From Sycobia sp. Sy_11 (lineage: Eukaryota; Arthropoda; Insecta; Hymenoptera; Epichrysomallidae): a stretch of 64,000 nucleotides of DNA. The stretch lies in the NCBI GenBank assembly GCA_018907035.1, contig JACCIC010000122.1, forward strand, positions 325,501 to 389,500. The letters run 5' to 3'. Of this stretch, positions 31,481-44,138 are shown piece by piece. The position numbers were made by a program, and so were the translations under genes. Within the stretch, counting starts at the first letter, position 1; every line of letters starts with the position of its first letter. The notes under the pieces are model-generated. The model saw only the letters and a list, made by a program, of their open reading frames with translations, was not told the origin of the DNA and made no database searches.

Positions 31481-32505
31481 TCATCAGTCCTCATCACCAA
31501 ACAGAAGTAATAGTTATTCGCCAGATAGGCAGGACAGGAACTCCCCGAACATACACACCTACCGTAACACGTCTAGCAATCAATCGCCACATAGAAATGA
31601 TAATGATCCGAACCCATATTCCTAAAACAACCGAGCAGTGGGAAATAAATACGATTTTGTGTCAAAATCGTATATCTTTTGAACGACTAAAGATAAATTA
31701 ATGGGTAAAGGATCAAATTAAAGATAAAATCATAGAGAATAAAGGAAAACTATTGAGATGTAATCCAAATTGCTAAATTATTTTGAAAAATGTAATTAAG
31801 CAAAAAATTTGATTTTCTTGACCTAAACAGTTTTCATGAAAGTTATATAACTTTTAATATGTAAAAGATATATTCAAAAAAAATAATTGAGGACAAAGAA
31901 GGTAAAATAAAAAACATATATTCGTTTAGAATCATTACACATTTATTAATAAAAAAAAGTCGAAAAAAATGCAAATATTGTTTAGAAATTTGATTTTAAA
32001 ATCATGTAACTATTGAATGATACTTTATAAATTTAGAAAAAGTAGCTTAAAATGAATAATAGGTTGTGTTTAATAATCAATAAATGGAAAAAAGTTATAG
32101 AGTAATGCGATTCGTGTTTAAAAAAAACTGTCATATATTAAATTTCTTTAAAAATTGTGAAAAATCGCTGTTTCAAAATCAAATATCTCCCGAAAAAGAA
32201 TAGATAAATTATCCAAACTAACAATAAATTAAAGCTTAAGATCAGTAGAATAAGCGAAAAATATCTAAAAGTTATAACAATTTATTTATCGAATACTGAA
32301 AGTCGACTAAGTTTGAAATTTCAGTTATTGTAACTTAAAGTTTTAGTATCAAAATCATGTATCTTTTGAAAGAAAAGAGATATGTGAACGTAAAACATGA
32401 AAAGAAAGACAATAATATGCAAAATAAGACAAAAATAATAATAATTTATTAAAATACATTTATTAACACAATGGCATCTATTTAAAAGTAAATCAAATCT
32501 CTTTC

Positions 32506-32552
<47 letters not shown>

Positions 32553-32577
32553 CATGCTTATCGTTATTATGCATACC

Positions 32578-32636
<59 letters not shown>

Positions 32637-33079
32637 GTTAGAATTTCAAATTAATAAATGTAGAAATAAATATAGTTAGCAGAGTATGGGTTTGAATTAA
32701 TAAAGAACAAAAGAATTAACTTAATACGTAAAGACTTTAATGAACACACGTTAAACTAATACAAGGACTCCGAACAGACTGTCTAACTGTACATAAGGTC
32801 GGCACTCGTGCGACAGCGCTAGCACACACGCTATACTTCATATAGATATATACTATGCAGTGTGCACGGTTGGTGGCATATACCGTTTCTCAGGTACAAG
32901 CTCGGTCACATCCTAATCCTCTAAATTAAGGTTCGGGCCATAAACTTACAAAATGCAAGCAATATTTCAATTTTTTAAATAATTAATATTTTTAAGTAAT
33001 ATAAATTCAGTAAAAGAATGTAGAATTAATATAATTAGTATTGTAAAATAAGTATAAGGCGTTTCGCAATTTAAAAATC

Positions 33080-33775
33080 GGTTAATAATCCGTTTTAGAT
33101 GAAACATACAGGCGAACTTTTGACAGTAATCGACTGCCTTGTAATTATAATTCTGAAAATTATAATTAATATTAATTAGTATTATTATTAATATTATTAT
33201 TATAAATCGGCGGCTTGTCCGATGTTATACGAGCGGCGACGATAATACCCGATAATTTAATTATAAAAGGGCCTGCAAAAGGCAAAATCGGGGAGTTTGT
33301 TCAGTGAACCGGCTGACCCGAAGTTGTGTCACTTGAACTCCTCCCGGAGCTAACTCTTGTCCAGAGCTCGATTATTCCTGACCAAATTTATCACTACCGA
33401 AACTATTAACTTGATCTCTGTTGCGAGGCGTCCCTCAAAAGACCAGCAGTTCTCTTATCCTGTAAAATTCTATTACCTATTGACTCTTAATCCTGGTTGC
33501 GAGGTGCTTCTCAAAAGACCAGCGGAGTTAATCTTACCTTAATTTATACCTAGAATGAAATCTACCTGATACAGTTAAATTTCCCGCCTTGAAAATAGCA
33601 CCGGATATCCGTGCGGAAACTAGCGCCGGATTAATTAAATTTCACGGAAACTAGCGTGCGGTTAAATAAATTGTATTATTACGAGTTTATAAATCTAGTT
33701 TATTAAATGTTATACTAAGTTTATTAAGTAATTATTTCGTTTTATTTTCTTGTTACAGAACCGTGACAGTTTGGA
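33080..33775 (+). repeat. LTR-like segment with GAGG-loop-CTC hairpins
   Basis: TTATAAAAGGGCC resembles a TATA region, and AATAAATTG and a terminal CGTGACA follow. Two direct repeats of GTTGCGAGG...CTCAAAAGACCAGC lie at about 33420 and 33497. It may be a solo LTR inside the inverted-arm element; borders are uncertain. Confidence 0.4.
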
Positions 33776-34503
33776 TTATCTTACTTTGAAAAAATTTATT
33801 TTTATATTATTCTAAACAAAATATACTATGTTCTAAATTATTTTTCCAATCCGCCGTCCAATTCCGAATATACTTCCTCCCCTCTCAAATTACCTTGGAA
33901 AAATACCGCGTAAGCTATCCCGAGGGGGATAGGAACGTTATAAATCGAATTCCTTAATATTCACCAATTTTTAAGATTCAAATTTCATTTTAAATGTTGA
34001 AATTTGCTTAATATTCCTATTATTTTATTGTTTATCAATTGTTTAAATTATGAAAATATTATTTTTAACCGTATAACTCATTATATGGTGCTAACCATAA
34101 TGTAGAGGACTAGCGTGTGTCCGAGCTTGTACCTGAGAAAAGGGTCAGAGTTCAGATATTGTGTGTATGCGTTTGCGTATGTGTATGTCCCAGCTCTCTC
34201 GTTCTCTCTCTTATTAACTCCGCGCGCGCTGTCGCATCGGCGCCTCTCGGCCTGCGCGCTGCGCCTAGCGACTACGAGGTATTGTCCTACGAAGCGGATT
34301 ACCTGATTAAAGATCACTATAATTTTATTCGATCTGTTTTCTCTTATTTGTACTGTTCTCCTTATCTTACGGTCCTTGCACATGCATCTCGCGGACCACC
34401 CCTCTCCCTCGCCGAAACGATTCGGGGCTAAGCCCAGCCGGGCACACATTTTGCAACGGCCGTACCCACCGTCCTCGTGTACGAAGCGGACACCCGCACT
34501 GTT

Positions 34504-34506
<3 letters not shown>
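33776..34506. other. No gene recognised
   Basis: AT-rich at first, then GC-richer 34090-34500. A minus frame of 122 codons (34081-34449) and a plus frame of 104 codons overlap each other and show no known motif. Confidence 0.4.
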
Positions 34507-34562
<56 letters not shown>

Positions 34563-35384
34563 AGAAATAGATTTGATTTACATTTAGATAGACGCAATTG
34601 AATTAAAAAATGTATTTTAATAAACTATTTTTTTCTTATTTTGCATATTATTGTCTTTCTTTTCATATGTTTTACGTTCACATATCTCTGTTTTTTAAAA
34701 AGATACATGATTTTAATACTAAAACTTGAAGTTAAACTGAAATTTCAAATTTAGTCGACTTTAAGTATTAGATAAAAAAATTTTTATAACTTTTAGATAT
34801 TTTTCTCTTATTCTACTGATCTTAAGCTTTAATTTATTGTTTGTTTGGATAATTTATCTATTCTTTTTCGGGAGATATTTGGTTTGGAAACAGTGATTAT
34901 TCACAATTTTCAAAGAAATTTAATATATGACAGTTTTTTTTTAAACACGAATCGCATTATTCTATAACTTTTTTCCATTTATTGATTATTAAACACAACC
35001 TATTTTTCAATTTAAGCTACTTTTTATTAATTTATAAAGTATTGTTGAAGAGTGACACGAATTTAAAATTAAATTTTAAAAATTTTTTATTAATATTTGC
35101 ATTTCCTTCGACTTTTTTTATTAATAAATCTGCTATATTGCGAAACCTATATATGTTTTTTATTCTACCTTCTATGCCCTTAATGTTGATTTTTTTTTTG
35201 ATATTTGCATTTCCTTAGACTTTTTTTATTAATAAATCTGCTATATTGCTAAACCTATATATGTTTTTTATTCTACCTTATATGCCCTCAATGTTGATCT
35301 TTTACCTATTAAAAGTTATATAACTTTCATGAAAACTGTTTAGGTCAAAAAAAATCAAATTTTCTTGCTCAATTATTAGGAGTG

Positions 35385-36250
35385 TGAATAAGTCTTTCCC
35401 GTTTTTTGTAAGAGATGGCGCCACCAATACTGTGCGAGTATTCAATGGTTACATATGTCATAATCAAAGCTTATTCATATGTCAACAATTCCATACTAAC
35501 ACATTAGTTAAATTTTTTCGCATCATAAATTTTTGATATCGTAAAAATGTCGAAATTTGAGCCGAGTCGACGTCATTTGCGGGAAGTTTCACTTTATTGG
35601 TTCAATTTGAAGAAATCTGCTGCCGAGACGCATCGATTGCTTCAGGAGGGTTATGGAGAAGGTTGTGTCGATGATTCAAGTGTTCGCGGATGGTTTCGAC
35701 GCTTCAAAAGCGGTGATTTCGACGTGGAAGACAAGGAGCGTTCCGGGCGGCCGCAAATCTTTGAAGATCGAGAATTGGCGACTTTGCTTGATGAAGATTC
35801 TTGTCAAACGCAAGAAGAACTTGCTGAAGCATTGGGAGTTGACCGAACAACCATTTCCAAGCGTTTGAAAGCCATGGGAATGATCCAAAAGCAAGGAAAT
35901 TGGGTGCCGTACGAACTGAAGCTGAGAGACGTCGAACGGCGTTTTTTCACTTGCGAACAGCTGCTTCAGCGACATAAAAGATAGGGTTTTCTGCATCGTA
36001 TCGTGACTGGCGATGAAAAGTGGATACGTTACGATAATCCGAAGCGAAGAAAATCATGGGGACTACCCGGCCATGCATCATCATCGACGGCCAAGCCAAA
36101 TATTCATGGCGCCAAGCTCATGCTCTGTATATGGTGGGACCAGCTAGGTGTGGTTTACTATGAGCTTCTGAAACCGAATGAAAGGATCACAGGCGAGGTC
36201 TATCGACGACAATTGATGCGTTTGAGCCAATACATTTTTATAATAATTAT
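35385..36250 (+). mobile_element. Mariner transposon, 3' truncated, inserted at TA
   Basis: It interrupts the right inverted arm exactly at a TA, judged by comparison with the uninterrupted left arm near 31790. The 5' end begins TTAGGAGTGTGAATAAGTC, a mariner-type terminal repeat. The 3' terminal repeat and the transposase C-terminus are missing. Confidence 0.8.
35547..36229 (+). pseudogene. Mariner transposase, nonsense codon and truncation
   Basis: Transposase of the D,D34D family. ATG 35547 opens with MSKFEPSRRHLREVSLYWFN. Helix-turn-helix follows with VRGWFRRFKSGDFDVEDKER, SGRPQ and ALGVDRTTISKRL. A TAG at 35982-35984 sits in frame; the same frame resumes with GFLHRIVTGDEKWIRYDN carrying the first catalytic Asp, then LLKPNERITGEVYRRQLMR. 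The protein stops short of the second and third catalytic Asp. One nonsense codon and the 3' loss make it inactive. Much younger than the copy at 14 kb. Confidence 0.92.
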
Positions 36251-36429
36251 AGATACATTTTTCAAAATAATTTAGCAATTTTGTTTACATCTCAATAGTT
36301 TTCATTTATTCTATATGATTTTACATTTAATTTAATCCCTTACTCATTGATTTATCTCTAGTCGTTCAAGAGATATACGATTTTGCCACAAAATCGTGTT
36401 TATTTCCTACTGTGCGACGCCACTAGTTA

Positions 36430-38060
36430 CCGAGACCACACATCTATAACAAAACACAGCGCGACGATGTTAGGCCTTGTTGGTGTCTAAAAGGCCATGA
36501 CACTAGGCAGATAGATTTCCAGATAGGATACATCTATACTGCTATAATTGCGGAGAAAGAGACATCACAATAACGAATTGTCACGCTGCGGCCCCCGTGA
36601 TATCCTGGGAAATGCATAAGGAATCAGGAACATATGGAAACAACTTCGATACCCTACTGAAATGACTCTATGCACCGAAAATAGCACCACAAATCGAAGA
36701 TGCCTAAAAGTAAGTGGCGTGAGAACCACGCACCCTACTACCACGAATGATGAAGACGAAAATCGGTTCTTCTTAAATATAGAGCTAACATTCCCGGCAC
36801 TCATCTGTCCCGGTGCTAGAAAATTGTATGTACGTCCAGGTCCGGGCAAGCTGACCAAATCAGCTATTATTCCGGTCATCTCATACATGCAGATGTCGGA
36901 CGAAAAATTCTACTACAATGATGGAGAGGTAAACTTGCTTCGTTCTATTGATGATCAACACATAAAGGCTTCTTTTAAAGCAGGCAAAACAATCAAGTAC
37001 GACATTGTTATTGCCACGGATATCTTAACCAAAATTAATATAACAATAAATTTTGCTGACGCTATCTGGCATACACGATAGCCTGCTGAAGCAAGCATAT
37101 AATGAAATAGACGGACTGCTGGCAGAAGCCCAGTCATATAGTACCGAAAAAAGACGGAAATATCCGTTTTTGTATCGACTACAGGGCGGTGAACCAAATT
37201 ACGAGAAAGGGCGCGTATCCGCTGCCACATGTGGACGTGCTTCTTGACAATCTGAGGAATGCGCGGTATCTATCAAAGATAGATTTAAACCAAGCGTACC
37301 ACCAGATTTCCTTATAACAGAGCAGCAAAGAATTAACCACTTTTGCAGTCCGACAAAAGGACCATTTTAGTATACTAGACTACCTTATGGGCCCATCAAT
37401 GCCCCAACTCGCTTTCAAAGAGGCATGAACCTCATTTTTGGGCCGCAATGGCAGCAAATCGTCTTTGTCTATATGGATAACATAGTCATCGCCACAAATA
37501 CTTTTGAGGAACAAATTCAAACAGTAGCTAACGCCGGTGCTCACCTGTCTTAATGAGGTTGGCCTTCAAATTATCAGAGAAAAATCTGAATTTTGCTGCC
37601 CAGAAGTAAAGTACATGAGTAATATTGTAGAAAAACATGGTCTGCGTACATATCCAATAACGAATTATCCTGCGCCAACCAATCTCAAGCAGTTAAGAGC
37701 GTCCCATGGAATGGGTGTGTGGTACGCGCGCTTTGCGAAGTCACTAGCTAGTAAGGCCAACACAAAACAAACCTTACGTGCTAAAATAAGATGCGAGCAG
37801 TTATGGTCTCGGGGCTGTATTTAGTCAAGACATACAAAACGTAGAGCAACCTATTGCTTATACAAGCAGGGCTTTGAAGCAGGCAAAAGAGAACTATACA
37901 GTTACCGAGAAGGTATGTCTGACAGCATTGTGGGTCGTGCAGAAATTTCGTGGATATCTATTAGGGGAGAAATTCACAGCGATCAGGAATCACAGTATCC
38001 TTCAGTAACTACAGACGCTCAACGCCACGGCAAGACCAGCATGCTGGGCCACCGCAATAC
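36430..38060 (+). pseudogene. Decayed Ty3/gypsy gag-pol
   Basis: A weak zinc knuckle is near 36.45-36.58 kb. A protease-like region follows (36662-37081, FLNIELTFPALICPGA). RT reads IDLNQAYHQISL, and the catalytic site is YMDN instead of YMDD near 37.47 kb. RT thumb and RNase H remnants (EQPIAYTSRALKQA) run to about 38.0 kb. Frame changes throughout. Integrase and LTRs not found. Confidence 0.82.
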
Positions 38061-38534
38061 AAGTGTATCGATCCATCTCCTATCTTCTTTTTGCAGTTTT
38101 AATATTTCGATAATTTTAGGGTTCTTATTAAGATGGAGGACCGTGTCGCGACGGATGGATTTATTGGGTAAATAAATCTTCGAAATTATTTGATATTCTA
38201 ATAAAAGTAACTTTATTTATTCAATAGTAATAGCACTAAGAAATAATAACGATAAGTAAGAATAGTATTAACAATAGATAAGAATAGTAATAACAATAAG
38301 TAAGAACAATAAGAAAAACAAAATATATTATAATAATCGGCTATTTTGCTTCGATTTCGCTAATCACTCCCTATTACCAAAAAAAAACAAGGAGAACAAA
38401 AATATTATAAAATTTATTAATTAATCATTTCAATTATATTATAATTTTATATTTTCGCGTATTACGTCGCGATTTCAATTCTTAATCCTATTCTCGGCTA
38501 AATTAAAATTAAGAATTGTACTTATGTCGACTGT
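38061..38534. other. AT-rich DNA, no gene
   Basis: Includes an AATAGTAATAACAATAAG-type low-complexity stretch (38210-38320). Nothing else recognised. Confidence 0.5.
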
Positions 38535-38900
38535 TCTGAATTAAATTAATAAATATTTTTATTGGTTTCACAATCTTTATAATATCATTTTAATTCCTGA
38601 GGAAGAACCGTAGCGGTTCGAAACGTCGAGCAAGAAGGTAATCCTAAATTTAAGGTGATGGGGGCAGTCAGGTTGACCTTTACTAACATAGAATAGTACT
38701 TTTATTATTTTTTATTTTTTATTTTACTTATTATTGTATTTTTATTTTTCTGATATAATTTATTGTAATAAGTTTTATTTCAGATTCTACGTCGATGATC
38801 ATAAACAAGGACAGTCTGACAGTCATTATTTTCACTAATATATGATATTATAAAGACTGTAAGACCGATAAAGATATTTATTAAATTAATTCTATTATCA
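38535..38900 (+). repeat. Penelope-like 3' tail
   Basis: Contains CCTGAGGAAGAACCGTAGCG then GTTCGAAACGTCG, a degenerate hammerhead-like core (CTGAGGA). The GTCAGGTTGAC region, GACAGTCTGACAGTCATTAT, and terminal GACTGTAAGACCGATAAAGA follow. A short inverted terminal piece (TTAATAAATATTTTTATTGG) starts it, as in the PLE pair at 21.7 kb. Confidence 0.7.
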
Positions 38901-39004
38901 GCAATTCGGCCTTGACCGATTTTCGCTCTCTCTATTTACTTTGGTCGTCTATTTTCACGGCCGGATTTTGCGTTTTCTCACAATTTATCGTATTTAATTC
39001 TTAT

Positions 39005-39552
39005 AGCATTCCGAGGGGCTACTCGTGAATAATATAAAATTATTAATTTTTAAATAATTCAGGAGCGCCTGATCTTATTAAAAAATTATTATACGCTTTT
39101 ATTAATTTATTATAAACTTGTTAAATTTTTTAGTAAATACTTATAATAATTCTATTAATTTTAATTCCTTATTTACTTCTCCGGAATAAATTATTTTTCT
39201 TCGACACGTCTCGCTACAATTTAGTTACAGAGGAACGTCGCGCCTTTTCATACAGAACACCTTAATTATACGGATTTCCCTATCTTGACGATTTATCGTC
39301 ACTTTATTCACTATTAATCTGCGTCAGTGTAGATGTATTAATTCGAGGAGCGCCTCATCATTAATACACATTTAATTTTATCTCTGTCCACGGAGCGACT
39401 TTTCTCAGAGATAAAATCTGACTTTCAATTTTTTACAAATAAACGGGATGCTGTACGGAGTTTAATATATTATTCAGAGGAACACCTCGTCAATAATATA
39501 TTTTCTAATTCTATTTCTGACAAAGGAGCGCCTTTACTCGGAAATAGAATTT
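39005..39552. other. Cluster of long AT-arm hairpins with GGAGCGCC cores
   Basis: Each hairpin has an outer AT-rich stem and many have an inner GG-AGCG-CC stem-loop. Examples: 39334-39342/39360-39368 around GAGG AGCG CCTC; 39375-39386/39406-39417 (12-bp arms); 39464-39474/39492-39502 around GAGG AACA CCTC; 39508-39517/39541-39550 around AAAGG AGCG CCTTT; a weaker one around CAGG AGCG CCTG at 39060-39071. The arms differ in sequence yet remain complementary, which argues for conserved secondary structure. Function unknown. Confidence 0.75.
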
Positions 39553-39589
39553 TTTCTAAATCTCTTACCGCTAAGCTATTTTTTGAGGT

Positions 39590-40317
39590 TAGGAAACAGA
39601 TAATAGTCACTCGGGGCTAGGTCTGGAGAGTAGGGAGGGTGCGGCATCAATTCAAACTTTAGATCGTTGATTTTAGTCGTTGCAACGATTGACGTGTGTG
39701 CTGGTACGTTATCTTGATGAAACAAGATTATTTTTCTTCGCCGGATGAGGTTGTTTAATTTTCACAACGGAGTTGGTTCCCTGGTCCAATCCACTGTTTA
39801 GACTGTTGTTTAGTTTCAGGTGTGTAGTGGTGGACCCAAGTTTCGTGAACGGGTACAAATAGACGCATAATTAGCTTGGATTACGCTTATACAACGCCAA
39901 ATTAGCGGTAGAAATGTTCTTTCGAATCAATTTTTGGTCGACTGTTAGAAAACGCCGCACCCATCTTGCACAGAGCTTTTCCATATACAAATGTTGGTGC
40001 AAAATATTTTGTACACATTCATATGACATCTTACAGGTCTCAGCTATCTCACGCACTTTTAATCTGCGCTCTTTCAGCACTATTCGATGGATTTTTTTAA
40101 TCATATCTATAATTGTGACCTCGATGGGCTGTGCTGAGAGAGGCTCATCAGAGGTACACACACGACCCTTTTGAAACTCGGAAACCCACTGCTTAACGGT
40201 TTAATATGATGGGGAGGATATCCCCAGTGTTAAGTCCATCTCTTCGTTAATTTGCTCAAGGTAGGCCTAGTGGCGCCATCTCTTGGTCAGGCCGGAAACT
40301 TATCAATCCACCCTCGT
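39590..40317 (-). pseudogene. Internally deleted mariner
   Basis: 5' terminal repeat at about 40290-40317 reads, on the minus strand, TACGAGGGTGGATTGATAAG. Frame 39871-40161 gives the N-terminal domain (RLKVREIAETCKMSYECVQN, then ILHQHLYMEKLCARWV). The WVHHYTPETKQQSKQW catalytic region follows, then a deletion, then the FELMPHPPYSPDLAPSDY region. Several stops; the C-terminal end is missing. Confidence 0.85.
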
Positions 40318-41620
40318 ATTATATAATACGAATAGACCATTTCTATTTAACATTGAACTATGCGCGTTACGTATTTGCTATATTATAACTATATATCTAT
40401 ATCATCTATTACTCGCCGCTGAGTAACGTGCTCTATACAAAGTACCTGATGCATTATCAAGATCACTCCTTCCCCGCTGAACACACATCTACCGCATCGC
40501 TTTCAACCACAGACCCATGTAAATGGTATTCAAGAGAACTGCTGGAAATACGAAAACATCCCGAAAACAGAGAAGGGAGAGAGCGACAGTGTGGCGCAAT
40601 CAAAATGGGCAAAAATGACGCGCCACGCGTCCAATGATTCGGTGGTGCATGAGGGAATAGCACATGCAGAGCAAAAGAGCCAGTTGGACCATTCACGGTC
40701 GTGCGAACAATATTAGAAGTCCGGTGGCGCTCTAGGTAACACAACACAGCCCGTCATGATCACCCTATCACATCCCCGTCATCCCCTTTCCGTGGAAAAG
40801 ACTTAAAGCATTCCCATAGGAAAGCAAGAATGACATTGAATACCATTCGCAAGGCCAACAAATCAAATTGTCACGTAAAAATTGAGAATCAAATTAAGGG
40901 ATAAACGCAATGTAGAATTATTCAAACACACTTCCTCTATACTAACTCTTGCGATGGTGTAGCGTCGGCGAGCGATGACCAAAACAGCAAAAATCCGTAT
41001 AAGCGAGCCAATATGGCTCTTTCAAAAGGGAAACACTTGTCGGTCATAAATGGCTTTTAAAGAAAAATAAAGCTATTCGCCTGGTTCACCCACACTGCCT
41101 CTGAGACAATAAAAAACTAAAGAATACCGCTAACACTACGAATTTCTATTTCAACAACACCCATTGCCAACGACGAATGCAGAATAATAAGGAAGAAGCG
41201 ATAGAGAAGACAACAGTCAAACGACAACAAAAAGAAGAGTACATACTCACAAACACACACTTATTTTGAACACAGTAGGTTATACCGTAAAATATAAGAT
41301 AGGTAGAACTTAAGTCATTTAATTTTTCACTCAATAATATTAACGATATTTAGGAATAAGGAAACAATCGAATAGTTAAACATTATAGATACATTAAAAT
41401 AGGATAAACCTAAAGAACAGAGAAAACACACATAGAATTCTGAATTATATAAACACCACGAACCTAATACGATTCCTAAAATAGTAATTTAAGCATACAG
41501 TATATAAATTTTTCTTTTTGTCATTGTTAACAATAATACTAGTACTAAGCGGGCCATTAAAAATTTTATTTTCTTTTTACCGCTCCCTTTACCCCATCGT
41601 CCGTTTTGAGAAGGGAAATT
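40318..41620. other. No gene recognised
   Basis: Mixed-composition DNA. Short open frames on both strands (for example 40428-40637) have no known motif. No repeat borders seen. Confidence 0.4.
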
Positions 41621-41940
41621 TGTAACCGCACAAATTAGTGGTCGCGCACTACGCGCATTAGTAAAACCTCGTATGCGCGCGCGTAAAATTAAGCCGCCCT
41701 GAAAGGCTGCGAGAGTACGCGTCGAGCACCTAGAAAAATTGAAAGTGAAGAGAAAGTATCTCTAGAGACCGAAGTTCGCCATTGCTCTCTTCATCATCCA
41801 GCTTCGGTTACGTGGCAACTGGAAACCAACCTAACGGAAAGAAGGACAACAGGACGACGCCCTAGCTACACGTACCTCCCGGTACGCTCGCTAGGCCGAC
41901 GACAATGCAGAACGACAGCGGCCAAGTGCGAGAAAGAGAG
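41621..41940 (+). repeat. LTR-like repeat copy 2, left part
   Basis: Starts TGTAACCGCACAAATTAG and matches 19694-20090. It is cut at a (GA)n tract by a LINE; the right part continues at 43690. Confidence 0.65.
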
Positions 41941-41959
41941 AGTGAGAATTAAAAAAAGA

Positions 41960-42165
41960 ATTAAAATTTCATTTGTTAAAGCCTAAGGACTCGTGGTCCT
42001 TCATAGACCAGCATAGAAATATTACAAAAATAGTCAAGCTATATATCATAACAAAAATTAGTCATAATTACAATATTACATATATAACAACAATTTTTAA
42101 CAATATAAATATAAAAATATAATAATATAAATGTATATAAGTAAAATATAATAACAGAAAAAACA

Positions 42166-42199
<34 letters not shown>

Positions 42200-43685
42200 T
42201 TACTTAAGAGTTGCTCATGTGTAACATAAATCAATTACTAAGATAACGTTCTCTATAGAATCGAATCAGCGCAGGCTTAAAAGCAGAGGTTTTATAGGAA
42301 GATCTTATATGTGCTGGTATCTCATTCCACAAACGTGAAGCAGCAATGGTGAATGAGTACATATTGCGTGATAATCGTGTCCTATTAATATATAGGTCAA
42401 TGTCAACATCACGGAGCGAGGCTACACTGATATTTTTTTTAAATTTTAGCTTATTATAAATATAAAGTGGTTCACCATATCTCAGTACAGATGCCAGTAG
42501 CATAACGGTAAGGTACTCTCTACGTAGATTATATGGTGAAATTCCTAGGGTCCTGTAAGCGGAGGAAATATGATCGGATTTTTTAAGGCCTAAAGCGATC
42601 TGAATTGCAGCGTTCTTACAGCGATATAACTTCAACATCAGTTCGGCGGAAATGTCAAGAAAGAGAAAACAGCAATAATCTAAGTATGGGGAGACTAGCT
42701 GATTAATAAGTCTTACTTTTAACTGACGTATAAAGCAGTTACAGCTTTTGCGTAATCTTGCTAACGCTGCAAAACATTTCCTTGCGGTGAGCATGCATTG
42801 CGGGGCCCAAGTTAAGGAGCTATCGAAGGTAATACCGAGTATTTTAATAGTATTAGTGTATGCAACTCTATCGTGGTTTAAGTGAAGTGACGTTAAATCG
42901 GAGATAGGCAGACGATTTACAAAGTTCCTAGTACCTAACCAAATGGATTGTGTTTTACTGGCGTTGATAGAAAGGCCATTAGAAGTCGCCCAAACAAATA
43001 GGTTATGAAGGTCACTGTTCTTCTTCGTAATTATTATTTCTAAATCACTAAACTGCCCGCTAATGTAAATGGTAAAATCGTCAGCGTAGAGGTGATGTGT
43101 TCTATATTGGAGAGCTAATGGAGCATCTTTAATAAATAGAGAGAACAACGATGGGGCAAGTAAGCTACCTTGCGGAACCCCAGACGTGCGAGTCATAATA
43201 GAGGAATTTTAACCTGTAGTTGAGCTTACGTATTGTTTCCTATTAGATAAAAATAAGGCAATCCAGTTAAGCGAAGCATCAGAAAAACCAAAGTGTTCCA
43301 GTTTTCTGCATTATAACGGTACATTAACCAAGTCGTAAGCTCGAGAACAGTCAATCGCAACCAAGAGTACAACTTCTTTGTTATCGGAGGCTTGGCGAAT
43401 ATCATCACAAACTTTTAAAAGAGCTGTTTGTGTGCTATGTAGTTTTCTAAAACCTGACTGATAGTTGTCTAGTATCTTATTTTCGGTGATAAACCCGGAA
43501 ATTTGCTTATATGCAACACGTTCTAGAATTTTTAATGTAGCGCAGAGTATGCTAAGCGGACTATAATGACTCATTTCACGTGGCGGTTGACATTTAGGTA
43601 TTGGAATAACCTTTGCAATTTTCCAAATAGTTGGAAATGTTCCTGATTGTAAGGAAGAATTATAGATATTTACATACACAGAGAG
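41960..43685 (-). pseudogene. 5'-truncated LINE (Jockey/CR1-like RT)
   Basis: Reverse transcriptase of a non-LTR element. The frame 43311-43679 gives PTIWKIAKVIPIPK and FRKLHSTQTALLKV. After a frame change near 43.2-43.3 kb, the long frame 42231-43196 carries SGVPQGSLLAP, the catalytic YADDF, LSINASKTQSIWLG, and a C-terminal region ending in FYRERYLSN. The 3' untranslated part has a hairpin (AAGGACTCGTGGTCCTT) and ends in AATTC-type repeats within (GA)n. No endonuclease or ORF1, so the copy is truncated at 43685. One frameshift and the truncation make it inactive, but 321 codons are open, so it is fairly young. Confidence 0.9.
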
Positions 43686-43689
43686 AGAG

Positions 43690-44062
43690 AGAGAGAGAGG
43701 GAGAGAAAACCAACAGCAACTTCATCGGCTTCTAAACCGAAAGTGTTTCTGTATTTCTAATCGAGCTCGTATATAGAGTAGGCCCCGCCCCCGCTGACGA
43801 TACAACCACGCCCGTGCTTGGAAGCATCAAGTGGAGTACCGCCATAGCTTCTATCGGGTCCCTGTTTCCCTATTACTCTTTCGCGCATTGCTCGGGATTT
43901 CTTTTGGCGTTGCGGACCTGCTCCCAGATAGTATCTAACGAATGTACAGCTTGTACTTAATAAAGTGTTCACCGTTAACATAGTAAATGCCGTCCATTCA
44001 TTTGATCTCCCTGCATGCTCATCCTGGTCCTACCGTTCTCTATTTGTTTTCAGATCACCTCA
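43690..44062 (+). repeat. LTR-like repeat copy 2, right part
   Basis: Resumes with AACCAACAGCAACTTC and matches 20100-20463, including AATAAA at 43959-43964 and the TGGTCCTACCG and TTTTCAG blocks. Confidence 0.65.
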
Positions 44063-44096
44063 GAATAGTCGTACACATACATATGCGGTTATAATA

Positions 44097-44135
<39 letters not shown>

Positions 44136-44138
<3 letters not shown>

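Larger units (their letters stand above)
31636..36412. mobile_element. Element with inverted arms of about 870 bp
   Basis: 31636-32512 is an inverted copy of 34550-36412 once a mariner (35385-36250) is removed from the right arm. The ends read CAGTGGGAAATAAA and, inverted, CAGTAGGAAATAAA. Both arms end inwards at (TA)n runs (32513-32550 and 34507-34560). The arms are AT-rich and noncoding. No transposase ORF is seen in the centre, and no clear target duplication. Nonautonomous DNA transposon or palindromic duplication. Confidence 0.72.

Noticed and set aside
34081..34449. 122-codon minus frame
   Set aside because: Overlaps a similar plus frame, has no family signature, and the composition is that of noncoding DNA.
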